Assembly (NCBI RefSeq): GCF_019801175.1
Contig: NZ_JAHVJR010000001.1
Location: forward strand, 2,728,001-2,792,000
Source of the DNA: Vannielia litorea
Lineage (GTDB): Bacteria > Pseudomonadota > Alphaproteobacteria > Rhodobacterales > Rhodobacteraceae
Length of the DNA: 64,000 nucleotides
Direction of reading: 5' to 3'
The translations under genes were made by a program, and so were the position numbers. The notes beneath the pieces were generated by a model. It was not told the origin of the DNA, did not search any database, and saw nothing but the letters and a program-made list of their open reading frames with translations. The number at the start of each line of letters is the position of its first letter. Position 1 is the first letter of the stretch. Shown here piece after piece: positions 1 through 8,329 of this stretch.

Positions 1-833
1 TGCGGCACGAGATCGTTCACAATAAATACGTGGTGGACGGGCTGCGCGAGAAGGGTGCGGTGTTCGTGGAGGAGCTGGAGGAGTGCCCGGACGACCGGCC
101 GGTGATCTTTTCGGCCCACGGGGTGCCCAAGGCGGTGCCCGCCGAGGCGGCCAAGCGCGAGATGGTCTATGTGGATGCCACCTGCCCGCTGGTGAGCAAG
201 GTGCATATCGAGGCCGAGCGGCACGCGGTGAACGGGCTGCAGATGGTGATGATCGGCCATGCCGGCCACCCAGAGACCGTGGGCACCATGGGTCAGCTGC
301 CAGAGGGCGAGGTGCTGCTGGTCGAAGTGCCGGAGGATGTGGCGGGCTTGCAGGTTCGCGACCCGGAGAAGCTGGCCTTTGTGACCCAAACGACGCTTTC
401 GGTCGATGACACCGCCGAGATCGTGGCGGCGCTGAAGGCGCGGTTTCCGGCCATCGTGGGGCCGCACAAGGAAGACATCTGCTACGCCACCACCAACCGG
501 CAGGAGGCGGTGAAGGCGATTGCCCCGCGCGTGGATGCGCTGCTGGTGGTGGGTGCGCCGAATTCGTCGAACTCCAAGCGGCTGGTCGAGGTCGCCTCGC
601 GCGCGGGCTGCTCCTATGCGCAGCTGGTGCAGCGGGCGGCGGATATCGACTGGCGGGCGCTGGGGCAGATCGGCACCGTGGGCGTGACCGCGGGGGCGAG
701 CGCGCCGGAGGTGCTGATCGAAGAGGTGATCGACGCCTTCCGCGACCGCTACGACGTGACGGTGGAACTGGTCGAGACCGCGCAGGAGCGGGTCGAGTTC
801 AAGGTGCCACGGGTGCTGCGCGAGCCGGCCTGA
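1..833 (+). CDS. ispH: 4-hydroxy-3-methylbut-2-enyl diphosphate reductase (3' part)
   Basis: Last enzyme of the MEP isoprenoid pathway; it reduces HMBPP to IPP and DMAPP using a [4Fe-4S] cluster. The frame is open from the first bases, with an [10 protein letters not shown] segment typical of the family before the first internal ATG at 30, so the true start lies outside the window and the first cluster cysteine is probably missing. The second cysteine is in [10 protein letters not shown] (about 180-210). The [12 protein letters not shown] segment (about 477-512) and [11 protein letters not shown] (about 550-582) are family hallmarks. Only the 5' end is lost, to the window edge, not to mutation. 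Confidence 0.96.
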   Translation, partial: RHEIVHNKYVVDGLREKGAVFVEELEECPDDRPVIFSAHGVPKAVPAEAAKREMVYVDATCPLVSKVHIEAERHAVNGLQMVMIGHAGHPETVGTMGQLPEGEVLLVEVPEDVAGLQVRDPEKLAFVTQTTLSVDDTAEIVAALKARFPAIVGPHKEDICYATTNRQEAVKAIAPRVDALLVVGAPNSSNSKRLVEVASRAGCSYAQLVQRAADIDWRALGQIGTVGVTAGASAPEVLIEEVIDAFRDRYDVTVELVETAQERVEFKVPRVLREPA

Positions 834-912
834 GGCGGATTTTCGGCACGCGCCGAATCCCATTGCGAGTTTTCATGTGACAGCGCCGGATTGTGCCGCC
901 AATCTGCGCCGC

Positions 913-1413
913 ATGAGACATGTCACGCTCTTGCTGGCCTTTTGCGCCACCGCGGCCTGCGTATCGGCCGAGCCGGAGGGGCCGCAGGGCGCCGTGTTTG
1001 CCACCTATGGCTATGACAACGGCAGCCTGCCCCCGCCCTACCGCGAGGAATTTCGCGCCGCGTTCAGCCATGAGGGGCAGGTGCGGCTCACCGCCTGCCG
1101 GGGCTATGGCGAGGAGGGCTGCGTGAGCCTAGAGGCGGAGATGCGGCCCGGCGCGGCAGAGCGGATTGCGGCGGCGGCCCGCGCCTCGGGGCTGGCGGAG
1201 AAGCCTGCGCAGAAAGACCCGGAGCCGCCCATCGGCGGCGGGCTGGCATGGGGCGAGGTGGTGCTGGGCGGCGCGACTTACGATGCCATCGCCCTGCCCG
1301 CCCGGGAAGATGCCGCGCGGGTCGAGGCGCTGCTTGCCGCGCTCGACGCAGAGCTGCCCGAAGATGCCCGCAAGGCGGTGAACGCCGAGGCCGACAAGAA
1401 GGCCGGGCAGTAG
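913..1413 (+). CDS. putative lipoprotein of unknown function
   Basis: A 166-residue protein that I do not recognise. Starting at the ATG at 913 gives a short lipoprotein signal: MRH, a hydrophobic stretch, then a lipobox-like TAAC about 15 residues in. An upstream in-frame ATG at 877 would bury this signal, so I prefer 913; neither has a clear ribosome binding site. The mature part has a VRLTACRGYGEEGCVSLEAEM segment with two cysteines and an Ala/Glu-rich C-terminus. The next gene shares the cysteine segment and overall length, so the two look like tandem paralogues exported to the periplasm or anchored in a membrane. Confidence 0.7.
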   Translation: MRHVTLLLAFCATAACVSAEPEGPQGAVFATYGYDNGSLPPPYREEFRAAFSHEGQVRLTACRGYGEEGCVSLEAEMRPGAAERIAAAARASGLAEKPAQKDPEPPIGGGLAWGEVVLGGATYDAIALPAREDAARVEALLAALDAELPEDARKAVNAEADKKAGQ

Positions 1414-1456
1414 GGAATTTTCTTTTCAGACACAGCGGGCTGAGGCAGGGTTAAGC

Positions 1457-1969
1457 ATGGCCCTCTTTCGTGTGCTCCTGCTCTGCCTGCTGATGCTCGC
1501 GCCCGCCGCTGCGCGGGCCGAGTCGCCTGCCATGGTGGCGAGCTATTTCCACGAGACTGGACCGACCGGCACCCCGGGCTTCCGGGGCTTTTACGTTGAG
1601 TTCTTCGTCGATGGCTCGGCCATGCTGGTCGCCTGCCGGGGCGCGGCGGAGGACGAGGACTGCGTGACGCGCATGGGCCGGACCGACTCGGCCAAGCTGG
1701 ATGCGATCGAGGCCGCCGTCGCCCTGGCCGGGTTTGACCAGCGCCCGCCGCGCGCCCTCCCGCCACCCGATAGTTACGGCGAGGCCCGGGCCGGCTGGGT
1801 TTGGGGCGTGAATGCGGAGGGCGTGACCCTGCCGCCCTTCGTCAGCCCGGCGGATGCCGCCCGGATGAAACCCGTTTACGATGCCATCCGCGCTGCCGTG
1901 CCGATCCGCGACTTTCGCCGGGTGAACCGCGATGCCGACCGGCTGGCGGAGAAGAAGAAAAGGAACTGA
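1457..1969 (+). CDS. putative secreted protein, paralogue of the preceding gene
   Basis: A 170-residue protein of unknown function. It has a classical Sec signal peptide: a basic start, a Leu-rich core, then cleavage near AARA-ES at about residue 22. The segment MLVACRGAAEDEDCVTRM (around residue 55) matches the two-cysteine segment of the upstream gene, suggesting duplication and possibly a conserved disulfide. An AGGCAGGG stretch lies just before the ATG at 1457. It ends 4 bp before the LysE-type exporter, so co-transcription with that gene is likely. Confidence 0.72.
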   Translation: MALFRVLLLCLLMLAPAAARAESPAMVASYFHETGPTGTPGFRGFYVEFFVDGSAMLVACRGAAEDEDCVTRMGRTDSAKLDAIEAAVALAGFDQRPPRALPPPDSYGEARAGWVWGVNAEGVTLPPFVSPADAARMKPVYDAIRAAVPIRDFRRVNRDADRLAEKKKRN

Positions 1970-1973
1970 CCGC

Positions 1974-2579
1974 ATGAGTATAGCCTTTCTCGTGACCACC
2001 TTTCTGGTGTGCCTCGCTCCGGGGATCGGCGTGGTTTACACGCTGTCGATGACGCTGGGCGGCGGCTGGCGGGCGGGTGGCCTTGCGGTGGTGGGCTGCA
2101 CGCTGGCGACCGTGGTCCACCTTGCCGCCGCGATGGCCGGGCTGGCGGCGGTGCTGCACACCTCGGCGCTGCTGTTTCAGGCGATCAAATGGGCGGGCGT
2201 GGCCTATCTGCTCTGGATGGCATGGGGCACGCTGCGCGGCAAAGGCACGCTCGATGTGAAGGCCGAAACGCCGGGCGCGGCGCTCAGGATCGTGCGGCGG
2301 GGTATCACGCTGAACATCCTGAACCCGAAGATTCCGATCTTCTTCGTGGCCTTCCTGCCGCAGTTCATCACCCCCGGCGCGGATGCCACGGCGCAGCTCG
2401 TGGGCCTCGGCCTCGCCTTCGTGGCCATGACCTTTGCCGTCTTCGCCGGCTATGCGCTGCTGGCGGGCACGATGCGGGCGCGGGTGCTGGCGAGCGAGCG
2501 GGCGATGGCATGGCTGCGGCGGGCCTTTGCAGCCAGCTTCGCCGCGCTCGGCCTGCGGCTCGCCTTCGAGCGGGCATGA
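1974..2579 (+). CDS. LysE/RhtB family amino-acid exporter
   Basis: A 201-residue inner-membrane exporter of the LysE/RhtB family, which effluxes amino acids or homoserine-lactone-like solutes; the substrate cannot be told from sequence. About six hydrophobic segments are visible. The N-terminal APGIGVVY corresponds to the family PGP motif, and LNILNPKIPIFFVAFLPQF (about residues 107-126) is the second signature. I use the ATG at 1974 because the translation begins directly with a membrane helix; an upstream in-frame ATG at 1932 lies inside the previous gene. The stop overlaps the next start (ATGA), implying translational coupling to the methyltransferase. Confidence 0.88.
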   Translation: MSIAFLVTTFLVCLAPGIGVVYTLSMTLGGGWRAGGLAVVGCTLATVVHLAAAMAGLAAVLHTSALLFQAIKWAGVAYLLWMAWGTLRGKGTLDVKAETPGAALRIVRRGITLNILNPKIPIFFVAFLPQFITPGADATAQLVGLGLAFVAMTFAVFAGYALLAGTMRARVLASERAMAWLRRAFAASFAALGLRLAFERA

Positions 2580-3190
2580 GGCCGGAAGACACCCTCGCCG
2601 TCTATGACGCGCGGGTGGAGGATTACGTGGCGATGAGTGCCGCAGTGAAGGAACGGCGCGATTTGCAGGCCTTCATGGCGCATCTGCCCGCTGGCGCGCG
2701 GGTGCTGGACCTTGGCTGCGGCCCCGGCGCCTCTGCCGCCGTGATGGCGGAACAGGGCTTTGTGGTGGAGGCGGTGGACGGCTCGGCGGAGATGGTCGCG
2801 CGGGCAGGCGCGATCCCGGGTGTGGCGGCGCGGCAGGCGCTGTTCGAAGAGGTGGAGGGCGAGGCCTGCTATGCGGGCGTCTGGGCCAATTTCTCGCTGC
2901 TGCACGCGCCGCGGGATGCCTTCCCCGGCCATCTGGCGCGGCTGCACCGGGCGCTGGTGCCGGGCGGCTGGCTGCATCTGGGGATGAAGCTGGGCGAGGG
3001 CGAGGGGCCAGACAGCATCGGGCGGTTCTACACCTATTACGGCGAAGCGGAACTGGAGGGGCTGCTGGTGGCGGCTGGGTTTGCGCTTAAGGGCAAGCGC
3101 GTGTCACGCGGCAAGGGGCTTTCGGGCGACAGCTCGGAGTTCATCGTTCTGCTGTCACAGGCCATTCCCGAAGGCGGGGCAAAGGGTTAA
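2576..3190 (+). CDS. class I SAM-dependent methyltransferase
   Basis: A 204-residue Rossmann-fold methyltransferase. Motif I is VLDLGCGPGASAAVMAEQG at about residues 43-61, followed by an acidic motif II (VEAVDGSAEMV) that would bind the SAM ribose. A short HAPRD segment and a LHLGMKLGEGEG strand complete the core. The substrate is unknown. The ATG at 2576 overlaps the stop of the LysE-type gene by ATGA, and the acyltransferase starts 10 bp after its stop, so it sits inside a rightward operon that continues into phospholipid genes. A lipid or small-molecule acceptor is possible but only inferred. Confidence 0.85.
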   Translation: MRPEDTLAVYDARVEDYVAMSAAVKERRDLQAFMAHLPAGARVLDLGCGPGASAAVMAEQGFVVEAVDGSAEMVARAGAIPGVAARQALFEEVEGEACYAGVWANFSLLHAPRDAFPGHLARLHRALVPGGWLHLGMKLGEGEGPDSIGRFYTYYGEAELEGLLVAAGFALKGKRVSRGKGLSGDSSEFIVLLSQAIPEGGAKG

Positions 3191-3199
3191 CCTCGCCGC

Positions 3200-3898
3200 A
3201 TGATGCGCCTCAAGACAGCCGCCCGCGCCTTTGCCGCCAAGACCATGGGCCATGCGATCGTGTTCTTCGCGTGGCTTGTGACCGCCGTGCGCGGCATCTG
3301 GGAGGGCAGCGAGCCGGTGCCTGTGCAACGGGTCTATTTTGCCAATCACACCTCGAACGGGGATTTCGTACTGATCTGGACGGCCCTGCCCTCGCGCCTG
3401 CGCCGCCGCACCCGCGCGGTGGCCGCCGCCGACTACTGGCTGACCAACGGATGGCGCAGCTTCATCGGGCGCGACGTGTTCAACACCGTTTTGATCTATC
3501 GCGGCGAAGAGGGCCGCGACGTGGACCCGATGGAGAAGATCCTAGAGGCGGTGGATGGCGGCGACAGCCTGATCATCTTCCCTGAAGGCAAGCGCAACAT
3601 GGACCCTGAGGTGCCGCTGCTGCCGCTGAAATCGGGGATCTACAACATCTCTGCCAAGCGGCCGGAGGTGGAGATGGTGCCGGTCTGGATCGAGAACCTG
3701 AACCGGGTGCTGCCCAAGGGCAAGCTGGTGCCGGTGCCGCTGCTCTGCACAGTCAGTTTTGGCCGGCCGATGGCGGTGCGGGCGGGGGAGACGCGAGAGG
3801 AGTTTCTGGCCCGCGCGGGCGAGGCACTGCTGGCGCTGCGCCCGCAGGGCGGGCCGCAGGCCACGGCGGGGCAGGCCCCCGGTGAGGTGCGGGGATGA
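3200..3898 (+). CDS. 1-acyl-sn-glycerol-3-phosphate acyltransferase family protein (PlsC-like)
   Basis: A 232-residue PlsC-fold acyltransferase that would transfer an acyl chain to a lysophospholipid or related acceptor at the inner membrane. The catalytic HX4D box appears as NHTSNGD (about residues 49-55). The acceptor-binding block appears as IIFPEGKRN (about 127-135), where the usual T/S of FPEGT is a K. Two in-frame ATGs (3200, 3203) are equally possible. Its stop overlaps the CdsA start (ATGA). With CdsA and a CDP-alcohol phosphotransferase downstream, it probably supplies phosphatidate to a dedicated lipid pathway, distinct from or parallel to the housekeeping one. Confidence 0.87.
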   Translation: MMRLKTAARAFAAKTMGHAIVFFAWLVTAVRGIWEGSEPVPVQRVYFANHTSNGDFVLIWTALPSRLRRRTRAVAAADYWLTNGWRSFIGRDVFNTVLIYRGEEGRDVDPMEKILEAVDGGDSLIIFPEGKRNMDPEVPLLPLKSGIYNISAKRPEVEMVPVWIENLNRVLPKGKLVPVPLLCTVSFGRPMAVRAGETREEFLARAGEALLALRPQGGPQATAGQAPGEVRG

Positions 3899-4845
3899 GC
3901 GCGGCGGCGGTGGACCTGATCAAGCTGCTCTTCGGCGTGCTCGGGGTGCTGGTGCTGGCCACGGCGGTGGGCCGGGTGCTGCGCGAGCAGGTCGCGCCCG
4001 ACCGCTCCAACCCCGGGATCGAGAACCTGAACGCCCGGATCGACGCATGGTGGGGCATGGCCGCCCTGCTCGGCCTCGCCTTTCTGGCCGGAAAGACCGG
4101 GGTGATCGTGCTCTTCGGCTTCATCTCCTTTGCGGCGCTGCGCGAGGTGCTGACCCTCACCACCAAGCGCGAGGCCGACCATTGGGCGCTGTTCGGTGCC
4201 TTCTTCGTGGTGCTTCCGGTGCAGTTTTGGCTGGTCTGGGACGAATGGTATGGCTTCTACTCGATCTTCGTGCCGGTCTACGCCTTCTTGCTGCTGCCAG
4301 TGGTTTCAGTGCTTTTGGGCGACACGCGGGACGCCCTTGTGCGGATCGCCGAGACCCAATGGGCGCTGATGATCTGCGTTTACTGCGTGAGCCATGTGCC
4401 CGCGCTGCTGACGCTCAGGATCGAAGGCTACGAGGGGCGCGAGGTGCTGCTGATCGCATGGCTGGTGATCGTGGTGCAGATCTCGGATGTGCTGCAATAC
4501 ACATGGGGCAAGCTGCTGGGGCGGACCAAGGTGGCGCCCACCGTATCGCCCTCGAAGACATGGGAAGGGCTGGTGGGCGGCGTGATCTCGGCCTCGCTGA
4601 TTGGCACGGCGCTCTACTGGATCACCCCGTTCAGCACGTGGCAGGCGCTGGGGATGGCGCTGGCGGTCACGGCGATGGGGTTCTTCGGCGGGCTGGTGCT
4701 TTCGGCCATCAAGCGGGACCGGGGGGTGAAGGACTGGGGCCACCTGATCGCGGGGCATGGCGGCTTCATCGACCGGATGGATTCGGTGGTGTTTGCCGCG
4801 CCGATCTTCTTTCACCTCACGCGCTACTTCTGGTCGGCGGTCTGA
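3895..4845 (+). CDS. cdsA: phosphatidate cytidylyltransferase (CDP-diglyceride synthase)
   Basis: A 316-residue polytopic membrane enzyme that makes CDP-diacylglycerol from CTP and phosphatidate. The family signature is at the C-terminal side: SPSKTWEGLVGG (about residues 219-230), then KRDRGVKDWGHLIAGHGG and FIDRMDSVVFAAP (about 273-303). About eight hydrophobic helices precede and surround it. It overlaps the acyltransferase upstream (ATGA) and the small membrane protein downstream (TGATG). Neighbours resemble the E. coli ynb-type arrangement of a CdsA-like protein with a CDP-alcohol phosphotransferase, so this may be a second, specialised CdsA; the window cannot show whether another copy exists. 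Confidence 0.93.
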   Translation: MSAAAVDLIKLLFGVLGVLVLATAVGRVLREQVAPDRSNPGIENLNARIDAWWGMAALLGLAFLAGKTGVIVLFGFISFAALREVLTLTTKREADHWALFGAFFVVLPVQFWLVWDEWYGFYSIFVPVYAFLLLPVVSVLLGDTRDALVRIAETQWALMICVYCVSHVPALLTLRIEGYEGREVLLIAWLVIVVQISDVLQYTWGKLLGRTKVAPTVSPSKTWEGLVGGVISASLIGTALYWITPFSTWQALGMALAVTAMGFFGGLVLSAIKRDRGVKDWGHLIAGHGGFIDRMDSVVFAAPIFFHLTRYFWSAV

Positions 4846-5213
4846 TGGGGCTGATGGACTCCTCGGTGGCTCATGGCGCGGCGGGGGCGGCGCTGATGGG
4901 GGGATGGGCGTTTTATGCCAACAGCGGCCATGCGATGCCCGCGCCGCTCTGGGCGGCGCTGGTGCAGGGGGCGTTGACGGCAGGGGTCACGGTTGTGCTG
5001 AAGCGGGTGCAGGAGGCGCTGGTGCCCCGGTTGCAGGGCGCGCCCGGGCTGGTTGGCCCGCCTGTGGTCTGCGCGGCAATCTCGTTTTGCCTGCTCTACA
5101 CGATCCATTCGCTCGCGGGCACGCCGGAGGTGCTGGCGACGCTGGCGGTGCCGGTGAGCGTGGCGACGCTTTATGCCTGCCTTTACACGTGGCGGCTCTG
5201 GTCCCGTGGCTGA
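4845..5213 (+). CDS. small membrane protein of unknown function in phospholipid operon
   Basis: A 122-residue protein with about four hydrophobic segments and a short charged loop (LKRVQEALVPRLQG) in the middle. I do not recognise the family. The ATG at 4845 overlaps the cdsA stop (TGATG), and its own stop overlaps the likely GTG start of the CDP-alcohol phosphotransferase, so it is translationally coupled on both sides. That placement suggests a membrane accessory subunit or scaffold for the lipid enzymes. This is inference from context only. Confidence 0.72.
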   Translation: MGLMDSSVAHGAAGAALMGGWAFYANSGHAMPAPLWAALVQGALTAGVTVVLKRVQEALVPRLQGAPGLVGPPVVCAAISFCLLYTIHSLAGTPEVLATLAVPVSVATLYACLYTWRLWSRG

Positions 5214-5853
5214 GCGGCGGCCGATCAAGGCGCGCGGCGCGGGCTGGGCGCAGGCGGCGGCGCGGTGGCTGGCGGCCTCGCGGGTGACGCCGAACCAGAT
5301 TTCGGCGTCTTCGATGGTGTTCGCGGCGCTGGCCTTTGGGTGCTTCTGGCTCACACGCCCCGCCGGGCCCGGCGTGGCGGCGGCGCTGCTCATTGGCGCG
5401 GCGCTGTTCTGCCAGCTGCGGCTGGTGGCGAACCTGCTGGACGGGATGGTGGCGCTGGAGGGCGGCAAGGCCAGCCCGAGCGGGCCGTTCTGGAACGAGG
5501 CACCCGACCGGGTGGCGGATGTGCTGATCCTCGCCGGGCTCGGGCTGGCCGCCGGGCCGCTCTGGCTGGGCTGCTTTGCGGGGGCGCTGGCGGTGGGCAC
5601 GGCCTATCTCCGCGAGCTGGGCCGGGCCGAGGGGCTGGCGGCGGACTTCTGCGGGCCGATGGCCAAGCCGCAGCGCATGGCGGCGGTGACGCTGGGCTGC
5701 GTGGCGGGGGCGGTGGAGGCCGCTCTGTGGGGGTCGACGGTGGCGCTGCAAGTGACGCTCTGGGCGGTGGCCCTCGGCACCGCGCTCACCGCGATCCGCC
5801 GCGCGGTGCGGCTGGTTCGGGGCTTGTCTCTGCCGCCCGGGGCGGGCAAGTAG
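5206..5853 (+). CDS. CDP-alcohol phosphatidyltransferase family protein, altered motif
   Basis: A 215-residue membrane protein of the CDP-alcohol phosphatidyltransferase family, expected to swap CMP of CDP-diacylglycerol for an alcohol. The usual DG-x2-AR-x8-G-x3-D-x3-D motif is recognisable but changed: DGMVAL in place of DGxxAR, then G-PFW-N-EAP-D, so the motif Arg is Leu and one metal-binding Asp is Asn. An extra Asp follows (DRVAD). I choose the GTG at 5206, which overlaps the preceding stop; an ATG at 5173 would overlap that gene by 41 bp. The substitutions could mean altered chemistry or a divergent subfamily. Confidence 0.75.
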   Translation: MAERRPIKARGAGWAQAAARWLAASRVTPNQISASSMVFAALAFGCFWLTRPAGPGVAAALLIGAALFCQLRLVANLLDGMVALEGGKASPSGPFWNEAPDRVADVLILAGLGLAAGPLWLGCFAGALAVGTAYLRELGRAEGLAADFCGPMAKPQRMAAVTLGCVAGAVEAALWGSTVALQVTLWAVALGTALTAIRRAVRLVRGLSLPPGAGK

Positions 5854-5858
5854 CGCCC

Positions 5859-6308
5859 ATGCCAGACCTTTATGCCTATACCGACGGAGCCTGCTCCGGA
5901 AATCCCGGCCCCGGTGGCTGGGGCGTGCTGCTTCAGGCGAAGGAGGGCGAGGCGGTCGTGAAGGAACGCGAGCTGAAGGGCGGCGAGGCGGCGACCACCA
6001 ACAACCGGATGGAGCTGATGGCGGCGATCTCGGCGCTGGAATCGCTGAACCGCGACACCGAGATCACCGTGGTCACCGACTCGGCCTATGTGAAGAACGG
6101 CGTGACCGGCTGGATCCACGGCTGGAAGCGCAATGGCTGGAAGACCGCCTCGAAAAAGCCGGTGAAGAACGTAGAGCTCTGGCAGCGGCTGGACGCGGCG
6201 AATGCGCGGCACCGGGTGACGTGGAAATGGGTCAAGGGCCATGCCGGGCACCCCGAGAACGAGCGCGCCGACGAGCTGGCGCGGGCGGGGATGAAGCCGT
6301 TTAAGTAG
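5859..6308 (+). CDS. rnhA: ribonuclease HI
   Basis: A 149-residue RNase HI that cleaves the RNA strand of RNA-DNA hybrids in the cytoplasm. All active-site residues are visible: Asp in [11 protein letters not shown] (about residues 7-17), Glu in [10 protein letters not shown] (about 50), Asp in VVTDSAYV (about 73), and His and Asp in [17 protein letters not shown] (about 125-141). A basic protrusion ([15 protein letters not shown]) is present as in the E. coli enzyme. Length matches the family. It starts 5 bp after the CDP-alcohol phosphotransferase and may share its transcript, although the functions are unrelated. Confidence 0.96.
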   Translation: MPDLYAYTDGACSGNPGPGGWGVLLQAKEGEAVVKERELKGGEAATTNNRMELMAAISALESLNRDTEITVVTDSAYVKNGVTGWIHGWKRNGWKTASKKPVKNVELWQRLDAANARHRVTWKWVKGHAGHPENERADELARAGMKPFK

Positions 6309-6331
6309 GCGCTTGCAGCGGGTCGCTGAGA

Positions 6332-6420
6332 TTTCACACCCCCAGACCCGTAGCATTGCTGGGGGTTTCACACCCCCAGACCCGAGTGATCCCTGGGGGT
6401 TTCACACCCCCAGACCCCCG
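6332..6420. repeat. three tandem hairpin-forming repeat units
   Basis: The unit TTTCACACCCCCAGACCC occurs at 6332, 6366 and 6400, spaced 34 bp. The second and third copies form perfect 8-bp stems CTGGGGGT/ACCCCCAG around a TTCAC loop (6359-6366 with 6372-6379, and 6393-6400 with 6406-6413). Lying just after rnhA in a convergent gap, they may act as transcription terminators or mRNA 3' stabilisers, though no T-tract follows. Confidence 0.75.
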
Positions 6421-6423
6421 TGG

Positions 6424-6607
6424 AGATATTTCTGCCAAGATGAAGGGCGGGCGTTAGCGGGAAATTAACCTTAACGCGAGATTGTCGAGGGGCGGTACAG
6501 GCTGGAGAGCCGATGACCGCCCAAGGTGAAGCCCCGCCCGCCTCTCGCTGGATGGCGCGCGGGTGGGGTGGACTTGGGCCCTGTCTTCATCTTGGCGGCA
6601 AATACTC
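6424..6607. repeat. inverted copies of a GATATTTCTGCCAAGATGAAG-like element
   Basis: A 21-bp element near 6424-6444 (ATATTTCTGCCAAGATGAAG) reappears inverted near 6585-6607 (CTTCATCTTGGCGGCAAATA), about 140 bp apart with a few mismatches. I believe related elements are common in intergenic DNA of Rhodobacteraceae, but this is from memory. No gene is enclosed. Confidence 0.6.
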
Positions 6608-6653
6608 ACCAAAACCAAGTCGTGCGCCGCAAGGCGCGCAATTTGGCAGCGGG

Positions 6654-6890
6654 CTATTTCTTTCGGACGATGAAGTAGAGCGCTGCGGCGGCACCTGCGA
6701 TGACGGCGAGGATGAGGGCGTATTTCACCAGCCCGACGATCAGCGGCAGCATGCGGAGCCCGATCCAGCAGAGGGCGACGACGCCTGCGCCCAGCACGGC
6801 GGCGATCTCGTCATCGAAGCGGCGGTCGGTGCCGCGGTTGATGGCGAAGCCTGCGGCGGCGCCGGCGATGAGGAGAAAGACGAAGACCAT
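6654..6890 (-). CDS. small two- or three-helix membrane protein
   Basis: A 78-residue hydrophobic protein of unknown function. It has an N-terminal helix ([18 protein letters not shown]), a charged loop with RGTDRRFDDE, two further hydrophobic stretches and a short basic tail (VRKK). The ATG at 6890 overlaps the fmt stop codon, so it is translationally coupled as the last gene of the def-def-def-fmt operon. The start is chosen for that overlap and the immediate membrane segment. No enzymatic motif is visible. Confidence 0.75.
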   Translation of the reverse strand: MVFVFLLIAGAAAGFAINRGTDRRFDDEIAAVLGAGVVALCWIGLRMLPLIVGLVKYALILAVIAGAAAALYFIVRKK

Positions 6891-7792
6891 CAGGCCCCGA
6901 GCCTGCCCGGAAGCGCGAGGCCGCGCAAGAGTTCTGCCGCCTCCATCGGGCGTTTGCCGGGGCGCTGGGCCTGGGTGATTTCGACGGCACCGCTGCCGCA
7001 GGCGATGGTCAGGCCGGTAAGCACCTCTCCCGGCGTGCCGCTGCCGGGCGCGGTGCGGGAGCGGAGGAGTTTGAGGCGTTCGCCGTCCACCTCCGTCCAT
7101 GCGCCGGGGAAGGGGGAGAGGCCGCGGATGTGGCGGTCGACCTCTTCGGCCGGGCGGGACCAGTCGACCCGGGCCTCGGCCTTGTCGATCTTTTCAGCAT
7201 AGGTGACGCCGGTCTCGGGTTGGGGCATGGGCTGCAGCGCCCCTGCCCGCTCGGCGGCGGTCACGATGAGGCGCGCGCCCATCTCGGAGAGGCGGCCGTG
7301 CAGGTCGCCGGTGGTTTCCTCGGCGCCGATGGCGGTGCTTTCGCGCAGCAGGACGGGGCCGGTATCGAGCCCGGCCTCCATCTGCATGATGCAGACGCCC
7401 GTCTCGGCATCGCCCGCCATCACCGCGCGGTGGATCGGGGCGGCGCCGCGCCAGCGGGGCAGCAGGGAGGCGTGGATGTTCATGCAGCCGAAGCGGGGGG
7501 CATCGAGCACCGGCTGGGGCAGGATGAGGCCGTAGGCGACGACCACGGCGAGATCGGCCTCGAGCGCGGCGAAGGCCTCTTGCTCCTCGGCGCCTTTCAG
7601 GCGGGCGGGGTGGCGCACCGGCAGGCCGAGGGCCTCGGCGCGGGCCTGCACCGGGGAGGGCCGATCCTTTTTGCCGCGCCCGGCGGGGCGGGGCGGCTGG
7701 GTGTAGACGCAGGCGATCTCATGGCCCGCCGCGTGCAGGGCCTCCAGCGCGGGGACGGAGAAATCGGGGGTTCCCATGAAGATGATGCGCAT
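6890..7792 (-). CDS. fmt: methionyl-tRNA formyltransferase
   Basis: A 300-residue enzyme that formylates initiator Met-tRNA with 10-formyl-THF. The N-terminal formyltransferase domain starts with [19 protein letters not shown]. The catalytic block includes [20 protein letters not shown] (about residues 105-124, with Asn and His of the N-H-D triad) and [17 protein letters not shown] (with the Asp). A C-terminal OB-like tRNA-binding domain follows from about residue 205. Three deformylase-family genes lie directly upstream in the same direction, the usual pairing for formyl-methionine addition and removal. Confidence 0.97.
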   Translation of the reverse strand: MRIIFMGTPDFSVPALEALHAAGHEIACVYTQPPRPAGRGKKDRPSPVQARAEALGLPVRHPARLKGAEEQEAFAALEADLAVVVAYGLILPQPVLDAPRFGCMNIHASLLPRWRGAAPIHRAVMAGDAETGVCIMQMEAGLDTGPVLLRESTAIGAEETTGDLHGRLSEMGARLIVTAAERAGALQPMPQPETGVTYAEKIDKAEARVDWSRPAEEVDRHIRGLSPFPGAWTEVDGERLKLLRSRTAPGSGTPGEVLTGLTIACGSGAVEITQAQRPGKRPMEAAELLRGLALPGRLGA

Positions 7793-7834
7793 CGCGGCCT
7801 CCTGCCGTGGGGCGGGCCGAGGCCCGCCGGTCTG

Positions 7835-8329
7835 TCAGCCCTTCTTGGCCGCCTTCTTCAACAGCATCTGCCGTTTCATCCGGCTGAGGTTGTCGAAGAA
7901 CATGCGGCCATTCAGGTGGTCGATCTGGTGCTGCACGGAGGTGGCCCAGAGATCCTCGAACTTCTTCTCGACCCGTTCGCCGGTCTCGTCGGTGTAGGCG
8001 ACGGCGACGCGGGAGGGGCGGGTGATCTTGGCGGAGGCGCCGGGGAGGTTGGGGCTGGCCTCCTCCCAGCTGAAGCTCTGTTCGCCGAGCATGGTGATCT
8101 CGGGGTCGGCCAGCCGCACGACCTGCCCGCGGGACTTGGAGCAATCGACCACGGCGAGACGGAGCATCACCCCGATCTGGGGCGCGGCGAGGCCGTAGCC
8201 GGGCATCGCCTCCATCGTGTCGACCATGTCATCCCAGATGGCGCGGATCTCGTCGGTGATCTCGCCCACCGGGGCGGCGGCGGTTTGCAGGCGCTTGTCA
8301 GGCCAGGGGATGAAGGGGCGCGGGCTCAT
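7835..8329 (-). CDS. peptide deformylase-like protein, catalytic residues replaced
   Basis: A 164-residue member of the deformylase family. The first motif GYGLAAPQIG is intact (about residues 44-53). The EGCLS motif, which supplies the metal-binding Cys, reads EEASPNLPG and has no Cys. The HEXDH helix reads HQIDH, so the catalytic Glu is Gln. The fold and C-terminal basic tail are otherwise conserved. It is therefore probably not an active deformylase and may have a regulatory or peptide-binding role. It overlaps the middle deformylase gene by ATGA and lies 42 bp upstream of fmt. The reading frame is undamaged, so it looks maintained rather than decaying. Confidence 0.88.
   Translation of the reverse strand: MSPRPFIPWPDKRLQTAAAPVGEITDEIRAIWDDMVDTMEAMPGYGLAAPQIGVMLRLAVVDCSKSRGQVVRLADPEITMLGEQSFSWEEASPNLPGASAKITRPSRVAVAYTDETGERVEKKFEDLWATSVQHQIDHLNGRMFFDNLSRMKRQMLLKKAAKKG

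Larger units (their letters stand above)
6309..6653. other. convergent intergenic region with short repeats
   Basis: 345 bp between the 3' ends of rnhA and the leftward fmt operon. It contains three copies of a TTTCACACCCCCAGACCC unit and an inverted pair of a GATATTTCTGCCAAGATGAAG-like element (see separate entries). No convincing gene is seen; one rightward reading frame here has no homology I can recognise. Confidence 0.8.
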
